A DNA stretch of 15,652 nucleotides from 66-474 sp036759545 (lineage in GTDB: Bacteria; Pseudomonadota; Gammaproteobacteria; Xanthomonadales; Rhodanobacteraceae), in NCBI GenBank assembly GCA_036759545.1, contig DAIOUL010000061.1:1-15652 (forward strand), written 5' to 3'. Of this stretch, positions 5,963-15,329 are shown in pieces. The notes under the pieces are model-generated. The model did not search any database and was not told the origin of the DNA. It worked only from the letters and a program-made list of their open reading frames with translations. Positions within the stretch are counted from its first letter, which is position 1; each line of letters opens with the position of its first letter. The translations under genes were made by a program, and so were the position numbers.

Positions 5963-6808
5963 TCAATCGTCGTCCTGATTCGGCACGCTGACTTTGCCTT
6001 TGACGTCGTGGTAGCGCACGTCGCCCGAGCCGGTCGCGCGCACGGTGAGGTTGCCGCCGACGCCGTTGGCGGTCACGTCGCCCGAGCCGGTGCTGCCGAC
6101 CTCCGCATCGCGGCCGATGTCGGTGAAGGTCACATCGCCGGATCCCGTGGAACCGACGCGCACGCTGCCGCGCACATTGGAAAAGTTGAGATCGCCGGAG
6201 CCGGAGTGATCGGCCTGCACGTCGCCCTGCACGCCATCGACGCGCACGTCTCCCGAACCGGTGCCGCGCAGATTGACGCTGCCGACATGACTGGCGCGCA
6301 CGTCGCCGGAACCGAGCTGCAGGACCAGCGGACCCGCGATGCCGTCGGCGATCAGATCGCCCGAACCGGTTTCCACATCCAGCGAGGCCAGACCAGAGGC
6401 CTGCATGTCGCCCGAGCCGCTGTCGATCTTCACTGCGAGCGCCTGCGGCACGCGCACCTGCAATTTCAGGTAGGCGTAGTTGTCGCCGAACAAGTTGAAG
6501 ATGCTGGTTTCGGTGCGGTGCTCGGCATCCACGGTGGCCTGATCGCCGGAACGCCCGGTGGTGATCTGCAGGCCCTGCAGCCATTCCTGTTTGGAAGCGC
6601 ATGCGGTGCCGCGCACCTCGATCCGGTTCAGACCCGCGACGCCGCGGATTTCCAGATCGCTTGAGCCCAGCCGCATCATCAGCGAGTGCAGGCCGGCGGC
6701 ATTGATGTCTGCGTTGCGCGGCGCGCTGTAGCGGCATTCCTCTGCGCCGGCGGCGGTGGCGAGTAACAACAACAGCGACGCGATCGATGCAGCAGCGAGT
6801 TTGCGCAT
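5963..6808 (-). CDS. Exported GSGD-repeat protein (DUF2807/DUF4097-like beta-solenoid)
   Basis: A 281-residue secreted protein of unknown function. A signal peptide spans residues 1-22 (cleavage near AGA|EE). A domain with two Cys (C25, C70; a possible disulfide) follows. Then come eight GSGD motifs, at about residues 131, 148, 166, 184, 203, 222, 241 and 260, each starting a 17-19 residue unit of the form GSGDVxxxxVxGxVxxxxT. Such stacking is typical of right-handed beta-solenoids in the DUF2807/DUF4097 families (putative adhesin-like head domains). The protein ends in DDD. A strong GAGGAG lies 8 nt before the ATG. It follows mazG by 78 nt on the same strand, so it may be read through from the secA operon or have its own promoter. 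Envelope or surface location is inferred; an adhesin role is unproven. Confidence 0.88.
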   Translation of the reverse strand: MRKLAAASIASLLLLLATAAGAEECRYSAPRNADINAAGLHSLMMRLGSSDLEIRGVAGLNRIEVRGTACASKQEWLQGLQITTGRSGDQATVDAEHRTETSIFNLFGDNYAYLKLQVRVPQALAVKIDSGSGDMQASGLASLDVETGSGDLIADGIAGPLVLQLGSGDVRASHVGSVNLRGTGSGDVRVDGVQGDVQADHSGSGDLNFSNVRGSVRVGSTGSGDVTFTDIGRDAEVGSTGSGDVTANGVGGNLTVRATGSGDVRYHDVKGKVSVPNQDDD

Positions 6809-6886
6809 GGGCTTATCTCCTCGGCAGGACGAGCTTCAGATGCCGATTGTGCCGGCAAGGTTTAATGCGGCTGCGTGACGGGCGGA

Positions 6887-7690
6887 CTAGTCGCGTTCTT
6901 CGGCCTTGGCGCGATCCCACAACGCATCCTGCTCAGCCAGCGGCTTGCCCGCCAGCGTTTCTCCGCCATTCGCCGCCAGCGATTCCATGCGCCGGAAGCG
7001 CCGTTCGAATTTGGCGTTGGCGCGGCGCAGAGCCGCGGCCGGATCGACCTTGGCGTGCCGCGCGAGATTCACCAGCACGAACAATACGTCGCCCAGTTCG
7101 TCTTCCAATCTGTCGCGGCCGGCGCCTTGTGCGAATTCGGCGCGCAGCTCGTCGATTTCCTCGGCCAGTTTGTCCAGCACCGGCTGCGGGCCGGGCCAGT
7201 CGAAGCCGACCGTGGCCGCGCGCTCCTGCAATTTCAACGCACGGCGCCACTCGGGCAATCCGCGCGCGATGCCGGCCAGCGCGCTGGAGTCTCCGTCCTG
7301 TTTCTTGTGCGCGCGTTCCCGCGCCTTCAGTTCTTCCCAGGCGCGCGCTTGTTCTTCGGCGTTCGCGTAACGCACGTCACCGAACACATGTGGATGCCGG
7401 CGCGTCAGCTTGTCCGAGATCGCGGCAACCACGTCGTCGAAATCGAACAGCCCCAGTTCCTGCGCCATGCGCGCGTGGAAAACGACCTGGAACAGCAGAT
7501 CGCCCAATTCGTCGCGCAGGTCTTCGTAGTCCCGCCGCTGGATCGCGTCGGCGACTTCGTAAGCTTCTTCGATCGTGTACGGCGCGATCGAGGCGAAATC
7601 CTGCTTTGCATCCCAGGGGCAGCCGTGTGCGCGGTCGCGCAACCGCCCCATGATCTGCAGCAGCGTAGGAATGTCGGCTCGTTCTTCCAC
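6887..7690 (-). CDS. mazG: Nucleoside triphosphate pyrophosphohydrolase MazG
   Basis: Cytoplasmic all-alpha NTP pyrophosphohydrolase, 267 residues, hydrolysing (d)NTPs to NMP and pyrophosphate; in E. coli it also lowers ppGpp under MazEF stress. Both MazG repeats are intact. The N-terminal one has GCPWDAKQ (23-30), EEAYE (41-45) and ELGD (61-64). The C-terminal catalytic one has VGFDWPG (161-167), EEIDE (177-181) and ELGD (198-201). The end, ANAKFERRFRRME, is typical. The start is a GTG at 7690, because residues 7-13 align with the E. coli N-terminus; an ATG at codon 14 would cut the domain. There is no clear ribosome binding site. The start is 16 nt after the cysQ stop, so it is the last tightly packed gene of the secA-nudE-cysQ-mazG operon. 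Confidence 0.95.
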   Translation of the reverse strand: MEERADIPTLLQIMGRLRDRAHGCPWDAKQDFASIAPYTIEEAYEVADAIQRRDYEDLRDELGDLLFQVVFHARMAQELGLFDFDDVVAAISDKLTRRHPHVFGDVRYANAEEQARAWEELKARERAHKKQDGDSSALAGIARGLPEWRRALKLQERAATVGFDWPGPQPVLDKLAEEIDELRAEFAQGAGRDRLEDELGDVLFVLVNLARHAKVDPAAALRRANAKFERRFRRMESLAANGGETLAGKPLAEQDALWDRAKAEERD

Positions 7691-7706
7691 GCGACGCGTG
7701 AAGCGC

Positions 7707-8534
7707 TCAGCCGCCCGACACTTCGGGCGTGCCGGACGCGTGCAGACGCGCCAGCCAATCGGTCCTAGGATCCCCGATCGCCACGAATTCCGGATTGAGC
7801 AGCGATTCCTTGGTGTTGTAGCGCAGGGGATTGCCCTGGATGTCCAGCACGGTACCGCCGGCTTCCGCCAGCACGCAATGCGCGGCGGCGGTATCCCATT
7901 CTGAGGTCGGCCCGAGGCGCAGATAGAGATCGGCCTCGCCGCGCGCGATCAGGCAGAACTTCAGCGACGAGCCCATCGATACCATTTGGTGTTCACCGAG
8001 GTTCGCCAGCATCGCGCCGGTGCGTTCCTGCGCGTGCGAGCGGCTGCCGGCCACCACCGGAATTTGCGGCGGCGAGCGGGTTTCGATCGGCTGCGGCATC
8101 GCGCCCGGCGCCTTTTCCAGAAACGCGCCCTCACCGGCCACGCCGAAATGCAGTTCGCCGGTGACCGGCGTCAGCACCACGCCCAGTACCGGCGCGTGCC
8201 CCTCGATCAACGCGATATTGACCGTGAATTCGCCGTTGCGCTTGATGAATTCACGAGTACCGTCCAGCGGATCAACCAGCCAGTAACGCTTCCACATGGA
8301 GCGTTCGCTCCATGGAATACCCGCGGACTCTTCCGACAGAACCGGGATGTCCGGAGTCAGCGCATGCAGACCCTCGACGATGACGCGGTGCGAAGCCATG
8401 TCTGCCGCGGTCAGCGGCGAATCGTCCGCCTTGTTCTCGACGCCGAACGTGCCGGCGTAGATCTCCAGTATCGCCGCGCCCGCGCGCCGCGCCAGCGCGC
8501 GGGTCTCGTTGCCGATCCGTTCCAGGGTACTCAT
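7707..8534 (-). CDS. cysQ: 3'(2'),5'-bisphosphate nucleotidase CysQ
   Basis: Magnesium-dependent phosphatase of the inositol monophosphatase superfamily, 275 residues, converting 3'-phosphoadenosine 5'-phosphate (PAP) to AMP. This clears the by-product of sulfate assimilation and of 4'-phosphopantetheine transfer. The metal-binding signature is complete: E69 in LSEES, then D88 and D91 in VDPLDGTREF, and the C-terminal SEWDTAAAHCVLAEAGG motif. The ATG overlaps the nudE stop (ATGA), so translation is coupled; GGGAGG lies about 11 nt upstream. A general inositol phosphatase is less likely because the length and the VDPLDGTREF/SEWDTAA sequences fit CysQ. Confidence 0.94.
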   Translation of the reverse strand: MSTLERIGNETRALARRAGAAILEIYAGTFGVENKADDSPLTAADMASHRVIVEGLHALTPDIPVLSEESAGIPWSERSMWKRYWLVDPLDGTREFIKRNGEFTVNIALIEGHAPVLGVVLTPVTGELHFGVAGEGAFLEKAPGAMPQPIETRSPPQIPVVAGSRSHAQERTGAMLANLGEHQMVSMGSSLKFCLIARGEADLYLRLGPTSEWDTAAAHCVLAEAGGTVLDIQGNPLRYNTKESLLNPEFVAIGDPRTDWLARLHASGTPEVSGG

Positions 8535-9088
8535 GCGGGTGAAAACCTCCCTTGCAGGTATTCGCGGGCGATGAACAGCGCGGCGATCGAACGGCCTTCG
8601 GTGACGTCCTCGCGCGCGATCAAGGTATGCAACTCGGACAACTTCCAGGGCACCACTTCCAGCGGTTCCGGTTCGTCGCCGGGCAGGCGTTCGGGGTAGA
8701 GCTCCTGCGCCAGCACCACGTGCGCCATGTGCGTCATGTAGGCGGGCGACAGCGACAGCGTGGTGAGAATCTTCAGATGCCGCGCGCCGAAGCCGACTTC
8801 TTCCTTCAGTTCGCGATTGGCGCCCTGCTCGACGGTTTCGTCGCGGTCGAGGCGCCCCTTCGGCAACCCGAGTTCGTAGCGATCCAGTCCGACCCCATAC
8901 TCGCGCACCAGCAGCACGGTATCGTCGTCGCGCATCGGCACGATGATCACCGCGCCCAGCCCCGAACCGGTCAGCCTTTCATAGGTCCGCCGCTCGCCGT
9001 TGGAGAATTCGAGATCCACTTCCTCGACGCGCAGGAAGCGGCTGTCGTGGACGCCGCGCTTGCCGTGGATGCGGGGCGGCGCCGGCAT
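8531..9088 (-). CDS. nudE: ADP compounds hydrolase NudE (Nudix family)
   Basis: Nudix pyrophosphatase acting on ADP-ribose, NADH and diadenosine polyphosphates (known for E. coli NudE). It has 185 residues, the usual family length. The Nudix box is complete: G78, E84, R92-E93, E96-E97, G99 (consensus GX5EX7REUXEEXGU). Strong family landmarks include VDLEFSNGERRTYER (24-38), REYGVGLDRYELGLPKG (62-78) and GDEPEPL. The match to NudE is much closer than to MutT, which is often found near secA in other genomes. The ATG lies 3 nt after the secA stop and the TGA overlaps the cysQ start. No independent ribosome binding site is evident, so it is probably translated by coupling with secA. Confidence 0.94.
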   Translation of the reverse strand: MPAPPRIHGKRGVHDSRFLRVEEVDLEFSNGERRTYERLTGSGLGAVIIVPMRDDDTVLLVREYGVGLDRYELGLPKGRLDRDETVEQGANRELKEEVGFGARHLKILTTLSLSPAYMTHMAHVVLAQELYPERLPGDEPEPLEVVPWKLSELHTLIAREDVTEGRSIAALFIAREYLQGRFSPA

Positions 9089-9091
9089 CGG

Positions 9092-11866
<2,775 letters not shown>

Positions 11867-11958
11867 CGGATGGTCGGTATGGCGGAAGAATGGGACCGCG
11901 TGCGCGGCGGCCCGTCAAACGGTCCATGATACGGGGCGCACGCACGCGCGCATAGGGC

Positions 11959-12230
11959 TAGGGTCTGTTCACGTCTGCCCAAACGAGCCGCATTGCTTCC
12001 GCAGCGGTTGCCAGACAAGGCGCGCGCCGCAGCGCCATAGCACTTCTATGGTCAAGGCGCGCAACGCAGTATGGCGGCCGCTGCGGAGCAACCCGAAGGG
12101 CCGTGGCCCTTTGCCCGCATGGCTGCGTCATCACTCGTCGATGTATCGACATACACCTTCCTCGTTCTTCCTTGCCCTGCAGACAAAGGGCCGACGGCGC
12201 GGCCGTCTGGGCAGGCGCGAACAGACCCTA
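11959..12230. mobile_element. MITE-like non-autonomous element, 272 bp
   Basis: Ends in about 22-bp imperfect terminal inverted repeats: both begin TAGGGTCTGTTC from the outside and end in CTGCCC, with three mismatches between. The outermost TA at each end may be the duplicated target, as in IS630-type and some IS5-type insertions. The interior has no transposase. It is built of inverted repeats: 11993-12007 with 12078-12091, CCATAG/CTATGG at 12035-12051, and AAGGGCC/GGCCCTT at 12096-12111. A CAAGGCGCGC direct repeat occurs at 12016 and 12053. It separates secA from its upstream neighbour. Confidence 0.72.
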
Positions 12231-12284
12231 AATTGCGACGTAGCGCGGCAGATTCAACACTCGCGAGCCCGATCAAGGATTACG

Positions 12285-12382
12285 CAAGCAACCATCCATG
12301 GTGCAATCGCCGGTCCGGCCATCCTTGGCCGGTCGTTCAGCCGAGCACGCGATGCGATTCAACGCATCGCGTAAGCGCTCGG
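12285..12382 (-). repeat. 97-nt structured intergenic element, copy B
   Basis: On the plus strand: CAAGCAACC-ATCCAT-GGTGC, hairpin CCGGCC-ATCCTT-GGCCGG (12315-12332), then a terminal hairpin. That hairpin has outer stem CCGAGC/GCTCGG (7 bp if G12340/C12383 is included), inner stem ACGCGATGCG/CGCATCGCGT, loop ATTCAA and 3' bulge AAGC. Overall length, loop and bulge match copy A while the stem bases differ. The outer stem ends only 2-3 bases from the M23 peptidase stop codon, so it forms the 3' end region of that gene. Confidence 0.78.
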
Positions 12383-12384
12383 CT

Positions 12385-13332
12385 TCACCCCTTGCTTATG
12401 GGCGAGCGCGAGTTGCGGACGAAGGCCAGCGGATTGACCACGCGGCCCTGATACCAGACCTCGAAATGCACGTGCGGCCCGGTGGAGCGGCCGGTGGAAC
12501 CCACGTCCGAAATCACGTCGCCCGCGTGCACGCGTTCACCCACGTGCGCCAGCAGCTTGCTGTTGTGCGCGTAACGCGTCATGTAGCCGTTGCCGTGGTC
12601 GATTTCCACCACCTTACCGTAACCGGTGCGCACCCCCGCATAGGTGACCACGCCATCGGCGACGGCGTGCACCGGACTGCCGAACGGCACGTCGATATCC
12701 AGGCCGGGGTGGAAGTCGCGCCGGCCGTTGAACGGATCCGGACGCGTGCCGAAATACGACGCGATGAAGCCATCGGCGACCGGCATGCCCGTCGGCTTGA
12801 CGCGCGCGTCGAGCTGGCGATTCATCAGCAAATCCGCCAGAACACCGAGTTGTGTCTGCTGGTGATCGAAGCGGGTACGCAGCGCATCCAGACTGGCGTC
12901 GAGATTGGGCGGTAGTTCGGCGGGCGTCACGCTTTGTTCCGGGCCGCCCAACGCGGGCGCATGCTGAAAGTCGAACTCGCGCGGATCGAGCTTGCCCGCG
13001 GCCGCGAGGCGTTCGCCCAATGCATCCAGGCGGATGGATTGCGCCTGCAATTCTCCCAGCTTGACCGCCATCGCATCGAGATCGCGTTGCGCCGAGGCGC
13101 GCACCGCGGCGAGCTGTGTTTTCTGGTTATCGACCTGCGCATGCAACTCCGCCAGTTGCCGCAGAGCCCGGTCCCGTGGATTGGCGAAAACCAATGCAGC
13201 GGCCGCGCCCACTACCATGCAGCTGCAGAAGACGGCGGTCATCACCGTGAAATTGCGTCGGCGCGCACGCGGACAGACGAGAAGTTGCGGAGAATGGCGG
13301 GCAGTCTTGCTCGAACGCGCGACGAGTATCAT
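12385..13332 (-). CDS. Membrane-anchored M23 (LytM) peptidase
   Basis: Predicted zinc metallopeptidase that cuts peptide cross-links in peptidoglycan in the periplasm, 315 residues. A basic cytoplasmic stretch (RARRR, 22-26) precedes one membrane helix (about 29-50). A coiled-coil-prone segment follows (about 55-112), then a second helical stretch (about 143-175) and the M23 domain (about 185-308). The domain has the full metal/catalytic set: H208 and D212 in HPGLDID, H256, and H287/H289 in GPHVHFEV, so it should be active rather than a degenerate EnvC/NlpD-type activator. The first ATG is kept because the positive residues before the helix fit a membrane anchor. It starts 5 bp from the divergent dciA-like gene. 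The same gene sits between lpxC and secA in pseudomonads. Its precise substrate is not known. Confidence 0.92.
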   Translation of the reverse strand: MILVARSSKTARHSPQLLVCPRARRRNFTVMTAVFCSCMVVGAAAALVFANPRDRALRQLAELHAQVDNQKTQLAAVRASAQRDLDAMAVKLGELQAQSIRLDALGERLAAAGKLDPREFDFQHAPALGGPEQSVTPAELPPNLDASLDALRTRFDHQQTQLGVLADLLMNRQLDARVKPTGMPVADGFIASYFGTRPDPFNGRRDFHPGLDIDVPFGSPVHAVADGVVTYAGVRTGYGKVVEIDHGNGYMTRYAHNSKLLAHVGERVHAGDVISDVGSTGRSTGPHVHFEVWYQGRVVNPLAFVRNSRSPISKG

Positions 13333-13337
13333 CTTCG

Positions 13338-13823
13338 ATGTTCCTGAAACCTATTGTGATGCTTCCCGACCGGCGACACCGACGATCGGCCCCGGGTCCG
13401 AAACCGGTGGCGCAATGCGCCCCGGTACTGGCGCTCAGCGCTCGCGCCCGCGAGCTGGACGAACTGGACCGGCGTTTCCGTCAGGCCCTGCCCGCTCCGC
13501 TCAATGAGCGGCTGCGGCTGGCCGGCCTGCGCGGCACCCGAGCCGTGTTGCTGGCGCCCAGTCCGGCCTGGGCCGCCCGCGCACGCACGGCCATTCCGAG
13601 GGTGCTGGCGATCCTGCGCACGCTCGGCCTCAGTGCCGATTCCATCCTCGTCAAAGTCGTTCCCGAGGCGCCCGCCAGGGGTGAGTCGGTGGCCTCCTTG
13701 CCGCCGCTTTCTGCCGCCAGCGCGCAGCACTTGCGCTCTGCCGCGAAAGCCATGTCAGACCCGGTCTTGCGGGACCTGTTTCTCGAACTGGCATCCTTCG
13801 CCGGAAGGGATTCCTGTTCCTGA
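13338..13823 (+). CDS. dciA: DUF721 / DciA-like protein (probable replicative helicase operator)
   Basis: A 161-residue protein with a DUF721 core. LDELDRRFRQALPAPLNERL (about 41-60) is followed by RAVLLAPSPAWAARARTAIPRVLAIL and the VKVVP strand, the pattern of the DciA family, which loads or assists the DnaB helicase in bacteria without DnaC. The C-terminus (LPPLSAASAQHLRSAAKAMSDPVLRDLFLELAS) is helical. The family call rests on pattern and on position beside the M23-secA and lpxC genes, where DUF721 occurs in related genomes. Two starts are possible, ATG 13338 and ATG 13359; neither has a clear ribosome binding site. It is divergent from the M23 gene with a 5-bp gap and convergent with lpxC. 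The function in this organism is inferred. Confidence 0.8.
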   Translation: MFLKPIVMLPDRRHRRSAPGPKPVAQCAPVLALSARARELDELDRRFRQALPAPLNERLRLAGLRGTRAVLLAPSPAWAARARTAIPRVLAILRTLGLSADSILVKVVPEAPARGESVASLPPLSAASAQHLRSAAKAMSDPVLRDLFLELASFAGRDSCS

Positions 13824-13841
13824 GAAGAACGGACGGAGACG

Positions 13842-13873
13842 CCGTTCCCCGCCCGCGCCGGCGGGCAGAACGG
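13842..13873 (+). terminator. Strong hairpin after dciA, probable terminator
   Basis: CCGTTC (13842-13847) pairs with GAACGG (13868-13873), and inside it GCCCGC (13851-13856) pairs with GCGGGC (13861-13866) around a GCCG loop. It starts 18 nt after the dciA stop. Only a short ACTTTATAA follows, so termination is plausible but not classical. Confidence 0.45.
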
Positions 13874-13895
13874 ACTTTATAACATGGCCAAACGC

Positions 13896-13914
13896 CGCCG
13901 GCCAAGCGCCGGCG
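13896..13914 (-). terminator. Hairpin downstream of lpxC, possible terminator
   Basis: A perfect 7-bp stem CGCCGGC/GCCGGCG with a 5-nt loop lies 42 nt past the lpxC stop. The following minus-strand sequence (GCGTTTGG) has only three T residues, so this is a weak candidate. Confidence 0.35.
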
Positions 13915-13955
13915 CGGAGCGCGGAAAATCGGGGACCGGGGTTTTACCCGTCGGC

Positions 13956-14867
13956 TCAAACCGCCTGTGCAGGGTGGGCGTAGGAAATGGGAGCCTTTTC
14001 CGGATCGTCGAAGCTGACTTCTTCCCAGGCTTTCGCGTCCGCCATCAACGCACGCAGCAGCTTGTTGTTCAACTCGTGACCGGACTTGTGGCCGTAGAAC
14101 GAGCCGATCAGGCTGTGGCCCAGCAGGTAAAGATCGCCGATGGCGTCCAGGATCTTGTGCTTGACGAATTCGTCCTCGTAACGCAGGCCGTCCTCGTTGA
14201 GCACGCGATAGTCATCCAGCACGATGGCATTGTCCATCGAGCCGCCAAGGGCCAAGTTACGTTCGCGCAGCATTTCGATGTCGCGCATGAAGCCGAAGGT
14301 GCGCGCGCGCGAAACCTCTTTCACGAAAGAAGTGGTGGAGAAGTCGATCTCGGCGGCCGAAGAACGCCGGGAGAACATCGGGTGCTGGAACTCGATCGAA
14401 AAGCCGACCTTGAAGCCGTCGAACGGTTCGAAGCGCGCCCACTTGTCGCCGTCTTCCACCTTGACGGTTTTCTTGATGCGGATGAAACGCTTGGGCGCGG
14501 ACTGTTCCTCGATGCCCGCCGATTGCAGCAGGAACACGAACGGACCGGCGCTGCCGTCCATGATCGGCACTTCCGCCGCGGACAAATCCACGTAGGCATT
14601 GTCGATACCCAAACCCGCCATGGCCGAAAGCAGATGTTCGACGGTGGCCACGCGCACGGTGTCGCGCACGAGCGTGGTCGACAGCCGGGTGTCGCCCACG
14701 AACTCGCAGCGGGACGGGATTTCCATCGGCTCGGAAAGATCTATGCGGCGGAACACGATGCCGGTATTTACCGGTGCCGGCCGCAGCGTCATATAAACCT
14801 TGTCGCCCGTATGGAGACCAACGCCGGTCGCACGTATCACGTTCTTCAGCGTGCGCTGCTTGATCAT
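13956..14867 (-). CDS. lpxC: UDP-3-O-acyl-N-acetylglucosamine deacetylase LpxC
   Basis: Zinc amidase for the first committed step of lipid A synthesis, removing the N-acetyl group of UDP-3-O-acyl-GlcNAc in the cytoplasm. It has 303 residues, the normal length. Both halves of the duplicated fold are present. Conserved residues: TGVGLHTG (14-21), catalytic E77 and zinc ligand H78 in TVEHLLSAMAG, zinc ligands H237 and D241 in FVKHKILDAIGD, and H264 in GHKSGHE. The start ATG gives the standard N-terminus MIKQRTLKN; an AGGA lies about 12 nt upstream. It follows ftsZ on the same strand, but across 462 nt, and has its own likely extended -10 promoter. In E. coli LpxC is controlled by FtsH proteolysis; whether that holds here cannot be read from the sequence. 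Confidence 0.98.
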   Translation of the reverse strand: MIKQRTLKNVIRATGVGLHTGDKVYMTLRPAPVNTGIVFRRIDLSEPMEIPSRCEFVGDTRLSTTLVRDTVRVATVEHLLSAMAGLGIDNAYVDLSAAEVPIMDGSAGPFVFLLQSAGIEEQSAPKRFIRIKKTVKVEDGDKWARFEPFDGFKVGFSIEFQHPMFSRRSSAAEIDFSTTSFVKEVSRARTFGFMRDIEMLRERNLALGGSMDNAIVLDDYRVLNEDGLRYEDEFVKHKILDAIGDLYLLGHSLIGSFYGHKSGHELNNKLLRALMADAKAWEEVSFDDPEKAPISYAHPAQAV

Positions 14868-14909
14868 TTTTCGTTTGAATCCTGTTAGGGTATCGCTAAG
14901 ACGGGCGCG

Positions 14910-14938
14910 ATCCTAGCACAGGGATTGCGCAAAATAAA
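14910..14938 (-). promoter_or_regulatory. Probable extended -10 promoter of lpxC
   Basis: The minus strand reads TTTATT (-35, 14933-14938), a 17-nt spacer, then TGC-TAGGAT (extended -10; hexamer at 14910-14915). The predicted transcription start is near 14903, giving a leader of about 36 nt. The -10 is good and the -35 weak, which is usual for extended -10 promoters. Confidence 0.55.
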
Positions 14939-15238
14939 CAAACTTGCCCGTTCAGTTTATCCAATGGCAGGACCGCCGGCCCTGCCCCCTTGACGACCCG
15001 TATTGGTCGTTAAAACGATGCAAAAGGTTCCCCGGTTGACCTGATTTTTTTACGCGGTCTTCGCGCTCGTCTAAATTCTTGCGGGTCGATTCGCGGCTCC
15101 AGCCGCACCGAAATCCCAAGCAGAGCCTCGATTCCTAACAGACTTTCCTGTCTTTTTCCTTTCAAGAGCCACCGTGGCCGCTTCGCCGGACGCCGGGGAC
15201 GGGAGCCGGTACCGAGCGAAGCGGTCGAGATGCGCTCG

Positions 15239-15262
15239 GGCGATGCCTCGAAGGGCATCGCC
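15239..15262. repeat. Perfect 9-bp hairpin downstream of ftsZ
   Basis: GGCGATGCC pairs with GGCATCGCC around loop TCGAAG. No T-run follows on either strand, so it is more likely a structural or processing element than an intrinsic terminator. The adjacent CCGAGCG/CGCTCGG stem abuts it. Confidence 0.5.
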
Positions 15263-15277
15263 TGCATTCTCACGGGT

Positions 15278-15315
15278 GAGCCATGTGGCGCATCGAAACC
15301 CGCCAGGGATGGCTC
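15278..15315. repeat. Two-part hairpin just after the ftsZ stop
   Basis: Outer arms GAGCCAT (15278-15284) and ATGGCTC (15309-15315) enclose inner TGGCG pairing with CGCCA. On the minus strand it starts 14 nt past the ftsZ stop and contains GCCATCCCTGGC, resembling the ATCCAT-type hairpin family seen elsewhere in the window. It may end or protect the ftsZ message. Confidence 0.5.
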
Positions 15316-15329
15316 AGTCCATGAACGCC

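Larger units (their letters stand above)
11867..12384. other. 518-nt noncoding gap between the M23 gene and secA
   Basis: Contents in plus order: a 92-nt secA leader/promoter region; the MITE-like element (11959-12230); about 50 nt with nothing recognisable; and copy B of the 97-nt element, reaching to 2 bases from the M23 stop. In the leader, GGACCG (11893-11898) pairs with CGGTCC (11920-11925) around a TTGACG (minus strand, 11913-11918) that could be a -35, but no good -10 follows. No protein gene is supported here. Confidence 0.7.
14868..15329. other. 462-nt ftsZ-lpxC gap with hairpins, no supported gene
   Basis: Holds the lpxC promoter/leader and several perfect inverted repeats. From the lpxC side these are GGCAGG/CCTGCC (14966-14986), ACGACC/GGTCGT (14993-15010), GCGGC/GCCGC (15092-15105), CCGAGCG/CGCTCGG (15212-15239), a 9-bp stem at 15239-15262, and a two-part hairpin at 15278-15315. 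A GTG-initiated frame of 87 codons on the minus strand (15010-15273) crosses these hairpins and is Arg-rich and unlike any family, so it is not called. Confidence 0.6.

Noticed and set aside
5507..6664. 385-codon plus-strand frame starting at the ybbP stop
   Set aside because: Its first part is the repeat-rich intergenic DNA and the rest is antisense to the GSGD gene. Similar peptides in two places come from the 45-nt repeats, not from a protein duplication.
6809..6886. Promoter or terminator between mazG and the GSGD-repeat gene
   Set aside because: Only a short TGCCG/CGGCA hairpin without a T-run and no good -35/-10 pair could be seen.
8531..9088. MutT (8-oxo-dGTPase) for the Nudix gene after secA
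   Set aside because: Sequence blocks outside the Nudix box (VDLEFSNG, ELGLPKG, GDEPEPL) are those of NudE.
15010..15273. 87-codon GTG-started frame between ftsZ and lpxC
   Set aside because: It runs through several perfect hairpins, has Arg-rich composition without hydrophobic core or motif, and has no convincing ribosome binding site.
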